Origin: Aureococcus anophagefferens
Taxonomy: Eukaryota > Sar > Pelagophyceae > Pelagomonadales > Pelagomonadaceae
NCBI RefSeq assembly: GCF_000186865.1
Contig: NW_008705568.1
Location: forward strand, 1,463,506-1,527,505
Length of the DNA: 64,000 nt
Direction: 5' to 3'
Made by a program: the position numbers and the translations under genes. Positions 17,601 to 28,500 of the stretch are shown in pieces. The notes under the pieces were generated by a model. The model saw nothing but the letters and a program-made list of their open reading frames with translations. It made no database searches and had not been told where the DNA came from. The stretch's first letter is position 1. The number at the start of each line of letters is the position of its first letter.

Positions 17601-19446
17601 TCACGCGGCCCATCTGGTCCAGCAGGAGATTCAGCGACTTGAGGTCGAGGTGCATGATGTCGTGCGTGTGCAAAAAAACCAAACCGCAGGCGACGTCGTC
17701 GAGGATCTGCAGCCGCCGCTCCAGCGACAGCTCCGCCTCCGCGTAGAGCGGCAACGGGCGCCCGCTGTGGAGCACGTCGTAGAGGCTGCACTCCGCGAGC
17801 TCCATGATCATGCACGTGGGCCCGCTGTCCGGGTTCACGTTGAAGCAGAGCAGCTCGACGATGTTCGCGTGGCGGAGGTGGTAGTGCAGGTCCGCCTCGT
17901 GCTCGAACTCGTCGAGCGACTCGCGCGAGAGCCTGTGTGCAAATCAAATCTTCAACCCGACTTCAATGTGCGCGTACTCGAATGTTTCGACACAAGCTCT
18001 TCGGCTGTGCTTCGAGAACTTGATGAGAGCAATCGATCCGTCCAAAAATCAGCCGAATCGACTTCGATTTGATCGAGCTAGCGAATTTCAAAGTTTGGTC
18101 GGGACGTCCCAAACCAGTGGTTGATTTGCACACAGGCTCGAGCTCCTGCACGATGAGCTCCTTGATGGCGACGCGCTGGTTGAAATAGGAGCCCCGGTAG
18201 ACCATGCCGAAGGTGCCGGAGCCGAGGTGGTCGCCCTTCTCGAGCCACTGCGCCAGGACTTGGTTCCCCGCGGCCTGGCCTCGGGAAACGGAGATCGTCG
18301 CGCGGCCCGACGTCGTCTTGCCGAGCTCCGCGGCCCTGTCCGGCGTCGGCGTCTCTTCGAAGCGCACGGAGAGCCGCGGCTGCGCCCGCGCGGCCTCGAA
18401 CGCCGCGCCGCCGACGCGGACCAGGTCCCCGTCGTCGGCGCCGTCGCCGTGGACCGTCGCCGCTTCCAATTCCGACCTGGGCGGGAAACAAACATATGCC
18501 ACACGACTTCAATGCGAGAGTAACCAGACTCGTCGGCGTTGCTTCGAGAACTCGACGAGAGCCATGGAGTCGTCCAAGAATGAGCCGAATCGACTTGGAT
18601 GTCACCGAGCTCGAGATTTCTCAAGTTCGGCCCCGACGTCGCCGGTTGATGTCCACGCGGGCTCCGACGCGGACTGGTAGGGCACGGGCACGCGCGCGTC
18701 GCGGCCGAAGGGCGGCGCCCATAATCTCTCTCCCTTGGCCGCGCGCGCGTGCGCGGGCGGCAGGCCGTCCCAGATGCGCGCGGGCTGGTGCTCGCCGAAG
18801 AAGGAGCTGAGCCGGCTGTGCGCTCGCTGCAGACCCCGCGGGTTCAGCGACGGCGACCGCAGCACGGCCCGCGGCGACGTCGGCTCCTCGCGGAGCTCGC
18901 GGCTCGGCCGCCGGCTCGGGCTCGCGCGGTCGTCGTCGTCGTCCTCGACCTCGGAAACCGGCGCCTCGGGCGCGGACTCGTCGACGAGGTAGTCGCCCAT
19001 GAGCCTCACGCCCCGCGCGGCGAGCGCGGCGATCCAGTCGCGCCGGCCCTCGCGGCCTAGAGGGAAATACGTTAGTTTCGGCCGTGCGTGGGACGCCGCG
19101 CGCGACTGAAGGCGGCCCAGGACGTCGACGACCCGTGCGCGTCCGTGGTCTCGAACGCGAACTGGGGCCCCTTGCTGATCATCTTCGACAGGCTGATGCG
19201 GCACGACGAGCCCTGCAGGCTCACGCTCCCCTTGAAGTCCGCGCCCGGGCCGTCGTCCGTGTAGAGCAGGAGCCTGCGCGGGAGGGGGGGCGGCGGTCCG
19301 CGGCGCACCGCCGCGGAGCACACGCACTTGTCGTCCTCGATCTTGACGAAGCGCCGCTTCCAGGAGCTGAAGGTCTTGCCCAGGACGCCGCCCCGCCGCA
19401 TGAGGAGCCAGGACGACGTCGGCGGCGCCGCATCGTCCTGCACCAT
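14690..19446 (-). CDS. PH domain - TKL-like protein kinase - armadillo-repeat fusion protein
   Basis: Seven exons: 19446-19107, 19056-18669, 18476-18144, 17932-17116, 16954-16615, 16402-15027 and 14833-14690. They total 3,738 nt, 1,245 residues, in frame throughout. Exons 1-2 encode a PH domain (SSWLLMRRGG, FSSWKRRFVKI, ETTDAHG, REGRRDWIAAL), a phosphoinositide-binding module. Exons 3-4 encode a kinase: Gly loop GSGTFGMVYRG, catalytic Lys in VAIKEL, catalytic loop HLDLKSLN (the usual HRD is HLD), DFG and APE all present, closest in style to tyrosine-kinase-like Ser/Thr kinases. The segment after DVYSF is about 20 residues shorter than usual and lacks the helix F consensus. Exons 5-7 encode armadillo-type helical repeats (for example SAVVNLAVDGVG, GALLNLAFSSG, GAVINLAATS). 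Five introns are introners and one is conventional. It is probably a membrane-recruited signalling kinase. Confidence 0.85.
14834..15026 (+). mobile_element. Introner element, family B, copy 2 (kinase-ARM intron 6)
   Basis: Flanked by the exact duplication AGGTAGAC (14826-14833 and 15019-15026). Gene-sense intron runs from GTCTACCT to CTGCCCAG, 193 nt; splicing restores CRAAVYLARGD. The terminal repeats GGGCAGGAAAAGAG and CTCTTTTCCTGCCC are exact over 14 bp, and the core CCAAAAATCAGCCGAA is present. Confidence 0.94.
16403..16614 (+). mobile_element. Introner element, family A, copy 4 (kinase-ARM intron 5)
   Basis: The body is 16403-16606. The gene-sense duplication is GCCGGAGG/GCCGGCGC (6 of 8 match). 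GC donor, CACACAG acceptor, 212 nt, antisense to the gene. Splicing restores TKACRRVVAALR. Confidence 0.9.
16955..17115 (+). mobile_element. Introner element, family A, copy 7, short and diverged (kinase-ARM intron 4)
   Basis: A shorter (161-nt) degenerate copy with recognisable terminal repeats (CTGCGCGGAACT and its partner GTTCCGCGCGG) and the core CCAAACATCAGCCGAA. Gene-sense donor GCCGCCCG, acceptor GCGCAG. The duplication has decayed. Phase-0 splicing joins the kinase end to the armadillo part. This is the least certain junction of the gene, supported mainly by frame conservation. Confidence 0.75.
17933..18143 (+). mobile_element. Introner element, family A, copy 3 (kinase intron 3)
   Basis: The body is 17933-18135 with terminal repeats CTGTGTGCAAATCAA and TTGATTTGCACACAG, exact over 15 bp. 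The gene-sense duplication is GCTCGAGC/GCTCTCGC (6 of 8). GC donor, 211 nt. Splicing restores KELIVQELSRESLDEF between kinase strand beta-3 and helix C. Confidence 0.95.
18477..18668 (+). mobile_element. Introner element, family A-like, copy 6, diverged (kinase intron 2)
   Basis: A degenerate copy (core CCAAGAATGAGCCGAA; ends CTGGGCGGGAAAC and GGTTGATGTCCACGCGG). Gene-sense duplication GTCGGAGC/GTCGGAAT (6 of 8). GT donor, CGCCCAG acceptor, 192 nt. Splicing restores YQSASELEAATV. The left end resembles family B, the right end family A. Confidence 0.85.
19057..19106 (-). other. Conventional 50-nt spliceosomal intron in the PH domain
   Basis: In gene sense it starts GTCGCG and ends TTTCCCTCTAG, with a perfect ACTAAC branch-point motif 11 nt before the pyrimidine-rich acceptor. 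Phase 1. It joins TSWAAFS to REGRRDW, giving a normal PH C-terminal helix. It has no introner ends or duplication. Confidence 0.85.
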
Positions 19447-19592
19447 GCTGCCCGCCCGCGGCGCCTCTCGCGGAGCACTCGTCGGGCTGCTTTTATGGAA
19501 TCGGCGCTTGAAGGTGAAAGATGGGGAAGTACAAACCCGCAATCCATTTTACCGCTGGGGCCGCTTGACTGGGCAGCTTCGACGCTCCGGCC
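19447..19592. promoter_or_regulatory. Shared divergent promoter, kinase gene and giant TIG gene
   Basis: 146 bp separate the ATG of the kinase gene (19446, minus) from that of the giant gene (19593, plus). An in-frame upstream extension of the kinase ORF reaches 19542. No clear core element is visible. Confidence 0.5.
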
Positions 19593-22500
19593 ATGGGCGC
19601 CGCCGGCGGCTACGCCGGCGCGCCGCTGCTGGCGCTGCTCTGCGCCTGCGCGCTGCGGTGCGCGGACGCGAAGACGTGGAGCGCGGCCCCGACGGGGCTC
19701 GCGTTCCCGAACGCGACGGGCGTCTGGGAGGACGTCGCCGGCCTGGCCGTGACCGTCCGGGGCGGCGCCGGCGCGCGCCTCCTGCTGTCGCACACGCTCA
19801 GCGTCTACGCGGCCTACGACTCGCCCGACGCGAGCTACGTCGCCGAGGGCAGCCTCCAGGTGCGCTTCGTCGTCGACGGCGCGCCGTTGCGCGCCGGCGC
19901 GACGCTTCTCGACGCGAACCTCCACAGCGAGGCGCGCGTCAAGGCCGAGGCGGCGCTCGGCCGCGCCGTCGTGACGCTGAACGACGATCGGGCCAAGGTC
20001 GTCAAGGTCCAGTGGAAGGCCGCCGGCGCCGCGGCGTGGCGCAGCGACCCGAGCCTCAAGGAGGGCTTCTCGAGCGGAAGAGTATTGACGGCGACGGCCC
20101 ACGAGGCGCTCCACGCCGCCGAGCCCCTGAGCGCCGCGGCGCTCTCGCGGAGCGACTGGGTCGCCGTGAAAGACACGGCCGCGACCTTCGACCTGCCCTA
20201 CGCGACGGACGTGCGCCTCGGCTACGCCGCGACGTTGATGGCGACGGCGACGCAGCCGACCTTCGCGAACCCCTTCGACAACGACGACCTCGTCCAGGCG
20301 CGGCTCACCGTCGACGGCCAGGCCTACCGGGAGACCGTCGCCGCCGCGTCGTCGCGCGACCGCTACGCGTCGGCCGCGGCGACGCTCGCGCGCGAGGTTT
20401 TGGTGCGGCTTCCCGCCGGCGTCCACACCGTCGCCCTCGAGTGGCGCAAGGGCGGGTCCAGCGGGCGCCTCTGGCGCTGCGACCCCGGCGCGGCCGACGG
20501 CTTCGCGAACTCGCGGACCGTCTACGCCGCGCCCGTGCAGGAGCGCGGCGCGGACGCGATTTCCATACTGCAGATGGTGTCGACGACCGCTTTACCGGAG
20601 GCGACGACGGAGGACTGGGCCACCGTGGAGACGGCGTCCTTCGACGTGCCTGCCGAGGGCGTCGTCGTCGTCGAGTACGCGCTGCCCGTCACCCTTCACG
20701 GCCGTCCCGACTTCGACTCCTGGACCTTTGCGTCGTTGCAGACCGTGGAGGCGCGGGTGTTGCTCGACGGCGTGCCCTACCGCGAGGACGGCTCCATGGT
20801 CGGCACGTCCGTCGCGCGGACCTTCGACGAGCTCCGGGGCCAGCTCGCGGCGCCCCTGGCCCCGGGCAGTCACACGGCGACGCTCCAGTGGCGCGCGAAC
20901 CGGCCCGAGGCCTGGCAGCTCGTGAGCGGCCGGTACGGCGGCCTCGAAGAGTCGCTGGTGACGATCCTGCTCGACTTCGACCAGGTGCCGTCGCTCGTCG
21001 GACCGGCGGCGTTGACCGCGCGCGAGGATGCCGCGACGCGCGTCGCCGGTTTAGCAATCGAGGGCGTCACGTTCCTCGACGCCTACGGCGTCCTGATCGA
21101 ACTCTTCGCGGACCACGGCGCGGCCGTCTTCGCGGCGACGGGCGAGAGCAACGCGACGGTCTCCGTCCGCGTCGCCAACGAGCTCCTGAGCGACGTCGAA
21201 TACCGGCCGGACGCGAACTACCACGGCGACGACGTCCTCGTCGTGCTCCTCGCGTCCACGACGGAGACGAACGCGACGGATTTGTTGAGAATCCCCGTCG
21301 CCGTCGCGGCGGTCAACGACGGCGCCGTGCTGCAGACGCCGTCCGCGCTGTCCGTCGCGGAGGGGGGACGAGTCTCCCTGGGCGGCGTGTCCTTCGCGGA
21401 CGTCGACTCCGCGTCCGATCCGCACCTCGAGTACAAGCTCACGTTCCTCGCGCTCGGCGGCGCCTTCCTGCCCTGCGACGGCGACGACACGGCGCCGTTC
21501 CTGGAAGTCGCGGGCACGGCCGCGGACGTCAACGACTGCGTCGCGGCCATGTACTACGAGCCCTACGAGGGCTTCCGGGGCGCCTACGTGGAGAACATCA
21601 CGGTGACGCTCGACGACGCGTCCGGCGGGTCGTCGGCGACGACGATCCCCGTGACCGTCGACGCGGGCAAGCGCGCGCCCCAGGTCGTCGCGCCGCCGTA
21701 CTACGAGCTGGCCCTGGGCGGCCTCGTCGTGGACGGCTCCGACGCGGGCGAGCTGGTCACGGTGGCGCTGCGCACGGACGCCGCCGACGCGCTGCTCTCC
21801 CTCGGCGACGGTTTCGAACGTTCGGGCGTGTCGAACGTGTCGTACGCGGAGGACGCGATCACGCTGACGGGGTCGCCCGCGAATCTGACGGCGGCGCTGG
21901 CGAACCTGGGCTACGTCCGCGAGCCGTCCTTCGAGGGGTCGGACACGATCACGGCGACGGTGACGGGCGCCGACGGGGAAGAAAGACGGACGTCGATCTC
22001 GTTGGATTTGAGGAGCGGCGACGACGCCGGCGCGCTGGACATTCTGGGCTTCCCGCGGCCGCGGCGCGGGCCGGCGACGGGCGGCACGCGCGTCCTGCTG
22101 GACGTGGCCGGCGCGGGCGCCGCGCCGCTGAGCTGCCAGTTCGGCAACGCGACGGCGCCGGCGGAGCTTTTATACAACGACACCTACGCGTGCGACGCGC
22201 CCGAGGCGTCCCGCGCGGGCTACGCGGCGCTCCGCGTCACGGACGGCGGCTTCTGGTCCGACGAGCGCCAGTTCCTCTACGAGGCGCCGCTGGTCGTGTC
22301 GTCGCTCTCCCCGCCCGTCGGCCCCCGGAGCGGCGGCACGACGATCCTCGTATTGTTGGAGGAGCCCGGCTGCGTGCCGTCGGACGCGCTGGCGTGCGTC
22401 GTCGGCGGGACGCCGACGCCCGCGACCTACGTCAACGCGACGGCACTAAGCTGCGTCGCGCCGCCGTCGGACGTCGAGGGCGCCGCGGGCGTCGCGGTGT

Positions 22501-25500
22501 CGACGAACGGCGTCGACGTGTCGGCGACGACGCGGTCCTTCGAGTACACGAGGCCCCTCGCGGACTTGGTGCTACGCCCGGCCTTCGGGCCTGTGGCGGG
22601 CGGCACGCGCGTCGAGGTGTCGTCGCCCGGCGGCGGCTTCGACGTCGGGCTGCCCTACCTCTGCCGCTTCGGTCTCGACGCGGCGCCGGCGGCGGTCTAC
22701 GACGCCGCGACGCTGGTCTGCTACGCGCCGCCCCGGTCCGCGGAGACGAACGACACGGTCACCGTGTCCGGCGACGGCGGCAACTCGTTCTCGGGAACCG
22801 GCGCGGTCTTCGGCTTTGTGGACGCGCGGCTCGCCGCCGCGGCGCCGAGCTCGGGCCCGCCGGCGGGCGGGACGGTTGTGGTCGTCTCGGGCGCGGGCTT
22901 TATGGCGCTGTCGCGCTACGGCGCCGTGCGGTGCGCCTTCGGGGACGCGCTCGCGGACGCGGTCGTCGTCAACGACGTCGTGCTCAAATGCGTCGCGCCC
23001 GCGGCGCCCGCGGGCGCCGTGGGCCTGAAGCTGAGCGTCGGGGGGCGCGACCCGGCGTCGTCGGGCCGCGCGCTCACCTATGTCTACGAGGACGACGCGC
23101 TCCTGTCCGCGCTCGAGCCCGCGTCGGGCCCGGCGGCGGGCGGCACGGTCGTCGCCGTCTCGGGCCTGAACATCCCGGACTCGACGGACCTCCGGTGCCG
23201 CTTCGGCGCCCTCGACGTCGACGCGCGCTGGGTCTCCTCGACGGAGGCCGAGTGCGTCGCGCCGGCCGCGGCGGCGCCGGGCGCCGTCGCCGTGCGGCTC
23301 GGCGTCGCGGACCAGCAGATGAGCGCGGACGCGCTCGAGTTCGTCTACGCGGCGGCCCTGGATCTGGCGGCGGCGTCGCCGCTGTCGGGCCCGGCGAACG
23401 GCGGCACCGTCGTCGCCATCGAGGGCTCCGGCTTCCGGTTCTCGACGCTGCTGCACTGCCGCTTCGGCTGGACCGAGGTCGCCGCGACGTTCGTCTCCGA
23501 GACGGAGATCCGCTGCGCGTCGCCGTCCGGCGAGTCCGGGCCCGCGACGCTGTCCGTGAGCAACAACAAGCAGGACTACGTCGACCTCGCGTCGAGCTTC
23601 GTCTACGAGGTGTCGCCGGTCGTCGCGTCGATCGCGCCGGACGTCGGGGCCGTCGCCGGCGGCACCGCGGTGACGATCCTGGGCTCGGGCTTCGAGGACG
23701 TGACGCTGTGCCTCTTCGGCGACGAGGCGATCCCGGCGACGGTCGCGTCGGCGACGGAGGTGCGCTGCGCGGCCCCGGCGGCCGCGGCCGGCGCCGTGGC
23801 CGTCGGCGTGAGCATCAACGGCGCCGACGCGTACGCGGGCACGTCCCAGTACCGCTACGTGGCCGTGCCGGAGGTGCTGTCCCTGGAGCCGGCGTCGGGC
23901 GGCGTCGCCGGCGGCGGGACGGTCATCGTGCGGGGGCTCAACTTCGCGGACTCGAGCCTGCTGGCGTGCCGCTTCGGGACGGCGACCGCGCCCGCGCGGT
24001 GGGTGAACTCGACGGAGCTCGAGTGCGAGGCGCCGGCGGGAGCCGCGGGCGACGTCGCCGTCGAGGTGAGCGTGAACGGCGCCGACTTCACGGACGACGG
24101 CGCCACGTTCTCGTACCTGGCGACGGCGGTCGTGAGCGGCGTGTCGCCCGCGTCGGGCCCGTCGACGGGCGGCACGGAGGTGACGGTGACGGGGAGCGAC
24201 CTCGCGTTCTCGACGACGCTCGCGTGCCGGTTCGCGTTCGTGGATGTCGCGGCGAGCTTCGTGAGCTCGTCGGAGCTGCGGTGCGTGGCCCCGGCGCACG
24301 GGGCCGGGAGCGTGTCGTTCGCGGTCGTCGACGACGGGCGCGTCCTGTACGGCGCGTCGGACGCGTTCGAGTACAAGCCGCTGATGGTCGTGAGCGGGCT
24401 GAGCCCGCCGCGGGGCGGCACCGGCGGCGGGACGGTCGTCGCCGTCGAGGGGTCCGGGTTCCTCGCGTACGCGTCGTCCGTGACGTGCGCGTTCGGCGAC
24501 GCGCCCGCGGCGTCCGTGGAGGTCGTGTCGGCGACGCTGCTGCGGTGCGTGGCGCCGGCGCACGCGGAGGGGTCCGTCGCCGTGCGCGTGGGCGCGGCCG
24601 GGGACGCGGCCGTCGGCGCGGCGAGCGACGCGACCTACGGCTTCGTCGCGGAGCCGGCGGCGATCTCGGTGCACCCCGGGAGCGGCGCGCGGAGCGGCGG
24701 GGAGCCGATCACGGTGTACGGGTCGAACTTCGTCGACGCGAGCGAGCTGTCGTGCCGCTTCGGGGGCTCGGCGCTGAGCGACGCGCGCTGGGTGTCGGCG
24801 ACGGAGCTCGTCTGCGCGTCGCCGGCGGGCGCGGGGACCGTTCGCGTGGAGGTCACTGTCAACGGGCAGGACTGGGGCGCGTCGAGCGCGTCGTTCGCGT
24901 ACCTCGCCGGGGACGTGGCGTACGCCGTGACGCCCGCGTCCGGCCCCGCGGCCGGCGGCACCGAGGTCACCGTCGGAGGCGCGGACTTCCAGTTCACGGC
25001 GGAGCTCGCGTGCCGCTTCAGCAACGACGAGACCTACCTCGTCATGGCGGCGGCCTTCGTCGACGCGTCGACGATCCGGTGCGTCGCGCCGACGTGGGCC
25101 GGGCGTGAGACCGTCGTCCTGGCCCTGAGCTCCAACGGCGTCGACTTCACCGACGTCGGCGCGTTCGCCTTCGAGGCCCCGGCGACGCTCGACGGCATCG
25201 CGCCGACCATGGGCAGCATCGCCGGTGGCACGGCCGTCGAGCTCCGCGGGTCGAACTTCCCCGCGGCGCCGTCGTGCTTCTTCGGCGACGCGGTCGCCGA
25301 GGCGACGGTCCTCGAGGCGGGCGCCGCGCTCCGCTGCGCGGCGCCGCCGCACGCCGAGGGCGTCGTCCGCGTCGCCGTGAGCGGCAACGGCGTCGACGCC
25401 GTGTCGGACGGCGTCCTCTACCGCTACGCGCGCGAGCCCCTCGCGCTCGCGCTCGAGCCGGCCTCGGGCCCCGCGGCGGGGGGCACGGTCGTCGCCGTCG

Positions 25501-28500
25501 TCGGCGCGCACTTCATCGACTCCGAGGACCTCGCCTGTTCCTTCGACGGCGCCGTCGTCCCCGCGCGCTGGGTCTCCGCGACGCGGGCCGAGTGCGCGAC
25601 GCCCCCGCGCGCCGCGGGCGCGGCGCCGGTGCGCGTCTCGGGCAACGGCGCGGACTTTTACGCGAGCGCCGTCGACTTCGTCTACCTCGACGACCTGGCG
25701 GCGACGGCCGTCGAGCCGGCGTCGGCCTCCGTCGCCGGCGGCGTCGAGGTGACCGTGACCGGCGACGGCTTCGCCTACTCCGAGTCGCTCTCGTGCCGCT
25801 TCGGCGACGCCGTCGTCGCCGCGCGCTTCGTCTCGCCGACGGAGCTCGCGTGCGTCGCGCCGGCGCACGACGCGGGCGCCGTCGTCCTCGCGCTGAGCGG
25901 CAACGGCCTCGACTTCGTCGACGTCGCCGAGTTCGCCTTCTGGCCCGAGGCGGTCGTCCTCGGCGCGCGGCCCGCGTTCGGCGGCGTCTCGGGGGGCACC
26001 GTCGTCGCGCTCGCGGGCGCGAACTTCCCCGTGGACGCCGGCGACGTCGCATGCCTCTTCGGCGACGTGCCCGCGGCGGCCGTGGGCGTCGTCTCCGCGT
26101 CGGAGGTCCGCTGCGAGAGCCCGGCCGCGGCCGCGGGGACCGCGAAGCTCTCGCTGTCCTTCAACGGCGCGGAGGCGCGCGCCGGCGTCGACCTCACCTA
26201 CAGGTACGTCGCCGGCGTGCTCCTCGGCCAGCTCGAGCCCGCGTCGGGCCCGGCGGCGGGCGGCACGGTCGTCGCCGTCTCGGGCCTGAACATCCCGGAC
26301 TCGACGGACCTCCGGTGCCGCTTCGGCGCCCTCGACGTCGACGCGCGCTGGGTCTCCTCGACGGAGGCCGAGTGCGTCGCGCCGGCCGCGGCGGCGCCGG
26401 GCGCCGTCGCCGTGCGGCTCGGCGTCGCGGACCAGCAGATGAGCGCGGACGCGCTCGAGTTCGTCTACGCGGCGGCCCTGGATCTGGCGGCGGCGTCGCC
26501 GCTGTCGGGCCCGGCGAACGGCGGCACCGTCGTCGCCATCGAGGGCTCCGGCTTCCGGTTCTCGACGCTGCTGTACTGCCGCTTCAGCTGGACCGAGGTC
26601 GCTGCGACGTTCGTCTCCGAGACGGAGATCCGCTGCGCGTCGCCGTCCGGCGAGTCCGGGCCCGCGACGCTGTCCGTGAGCAACAACAAGCAGGACTACG
26701 TCGACCTCGCGTCGAGCTTCGTCTACGAGGTGTCGCCGGTCGTCGCGTCGATCGCGCCGGACGTCGGGGCCGTCGCCGGCGGCACCGCGGTGACGATCCT
26801 GGGCTCGGGCTTCGAGGACGTGACGCTGTGCCTCTTCGGCGACGAGGCGATCCCGGCGACGGTCGCGTCGGCGACGGAGGTGCGCTGCGCGGCCCCGGCG
26901 GCCGCGGCCGGCGCCGTGGCCGTCGGCGTGAGCATCAACGGCGCCGACGCGTACGCGGGCACGTCCCAGTACCGCTACGTGGCCGTGCCGGAGGTGCTGT
27001 CCCTGGAGCCGGCGTCGGGCGGCGTCGCCGGCGGCGGGACGGTCATCGTGCGGGGGCTCAACTTCGCGGACTCGAGCCTGCTGGCGTGCCGCTTCGGGAC
27101 GGCGACCGCGCCCGCGCGGTGGGTGAACTCGACGGAGCTCGAGTGCGAGGCGCCGGCGGGAGCCGCGGGCGACGTCGCCGTCGAGGTGAGCGTGAACGGC
27201 GCCGACTTCACGGACGACGGCGCCACGTTCTCGTACCTGGCGACGGCGGTCGTGAGCGGCGTGTCGCCCGCGTCGGGCCCGTCGACAGGCGGCACGGAGG
27301 TGACGGTGACGGGGAGCGACCTCGCGTTCTCGACGACGCTCGCGTGCCGGTTCGCGTTCGTGGATGTCGCGGCGAGCTTCGTGAGCTCGTCGGAGCTGCG
27401 GTGCGTGGCCCCGGCGCACGGGGCCGGGAGCGTGTCGTTCGCGGTCGTCGACGACGGGCGCGTCCTGTACGGCGCGTCGGACGCGTTCGAGTACAAGCCG
27501 CTGATGGTCGTGAGCGGGCTGAGCCCGCCGCGGGGCGGCACCGGCGGCGGGACGGTCGTCGCCGTCGAGGGGTCCGGGTTCCTCGCGTACGCGTCGTCCG
27601 TGACGTGCGCGTTCGGCGACGCGCCCGCGGCGTCCGTGGAGGTCGTGTCGGCGACGCTGCTGCGGTGCGTGGCGCCGGCGCACGCGGAGGGGTCCGTCGC
27701 CGTGCGCGTGGGCGCGGCCGGGGACGCGGCCGTCGGCGCGGCGAGCGACGCGACCTACGGCTTCGTCGCGGAGCCGGCGGCGATCTCGGTGCACCCCGGG
27801 AGCGGCGCGCGGAGCGGCGGGGAGCCGATCACGGTGTACGGGTCGAACTTCGTCGACGCGAGCGAGCTGTCGTGCCGCTTCGGGGGCTCGGCGCTGAGCG
27901 ACGCGCGCTGGGTGTCGGCGACGGAGCTCGTCTGCGCGTCGCCGGCGGGCGCGGGGACCGTTCGCGTGGAGGTCACGGTCAACGGGCGGGACTGGGGCGC
28001 GTCGAGCGCGTCGTTCGCGTACCTCGCCGGGGACGTCACGTACGCCGTGACGCCCGCGTCCGGCCCCGCGGCCGGCGGCGCGGAGCTCGCGATCGCCGCG
28101 TCGTCGCCGGCCGCGTTCGACGGCGCGGACGCGCGGTGCCGCTTCGGCGTCGTCGACGTCGCCGCGACGCGCGGCGGCGACGGCGCCCTCGCCTGCGTCG
28201 CCCCGGCCCTCGACGCCGGGGCCTACGCGTTGACCGTCGTCGTCGAGGACGCGCCGCGCGCGTCGCTGACCTACGAGGCCTTCGACGCGCTCGCCGCGAC
28301 GTTCGCGCCGCTGCTGGGCCCGACGACGGGGGGCACGGCCGTCGCCGTCGACGCACCGGACGTCGCGGGGCTCTGCTGCTTCTTCGATGACGTAGCGGCC
28401 GCCGTCGACGCGTCTTCAAAGGCGTGCGCCGCGCCGCCGCACTTGGCCGGCGACGTCGTTCTCTCCGTCGCGCCGTGCGCACTGGGCGCGACGGCCGCGA

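Noticed and set aside
19328..25108. 1,926-residue second + strand frame in the giant gene
   Set aside because: Out-of-frame shadow of almost pure Arg/Gly/Ala; the frame from 19593 carries all recognisable domains.
22572..27794. 1,740-residue minus-strand open frame inside the giant gene
   Set aside because: Arg/His-rich repeated shadow of the TIG array; its repeats mirror the + strand coding repeats exactly.
23111..28079. Tandem block as a transposon or CRISPR-like array
   Set aside because: The repeats are protein-coding TIG modules in register. There are no spacers of constant size, terminal repeats or target duplications.
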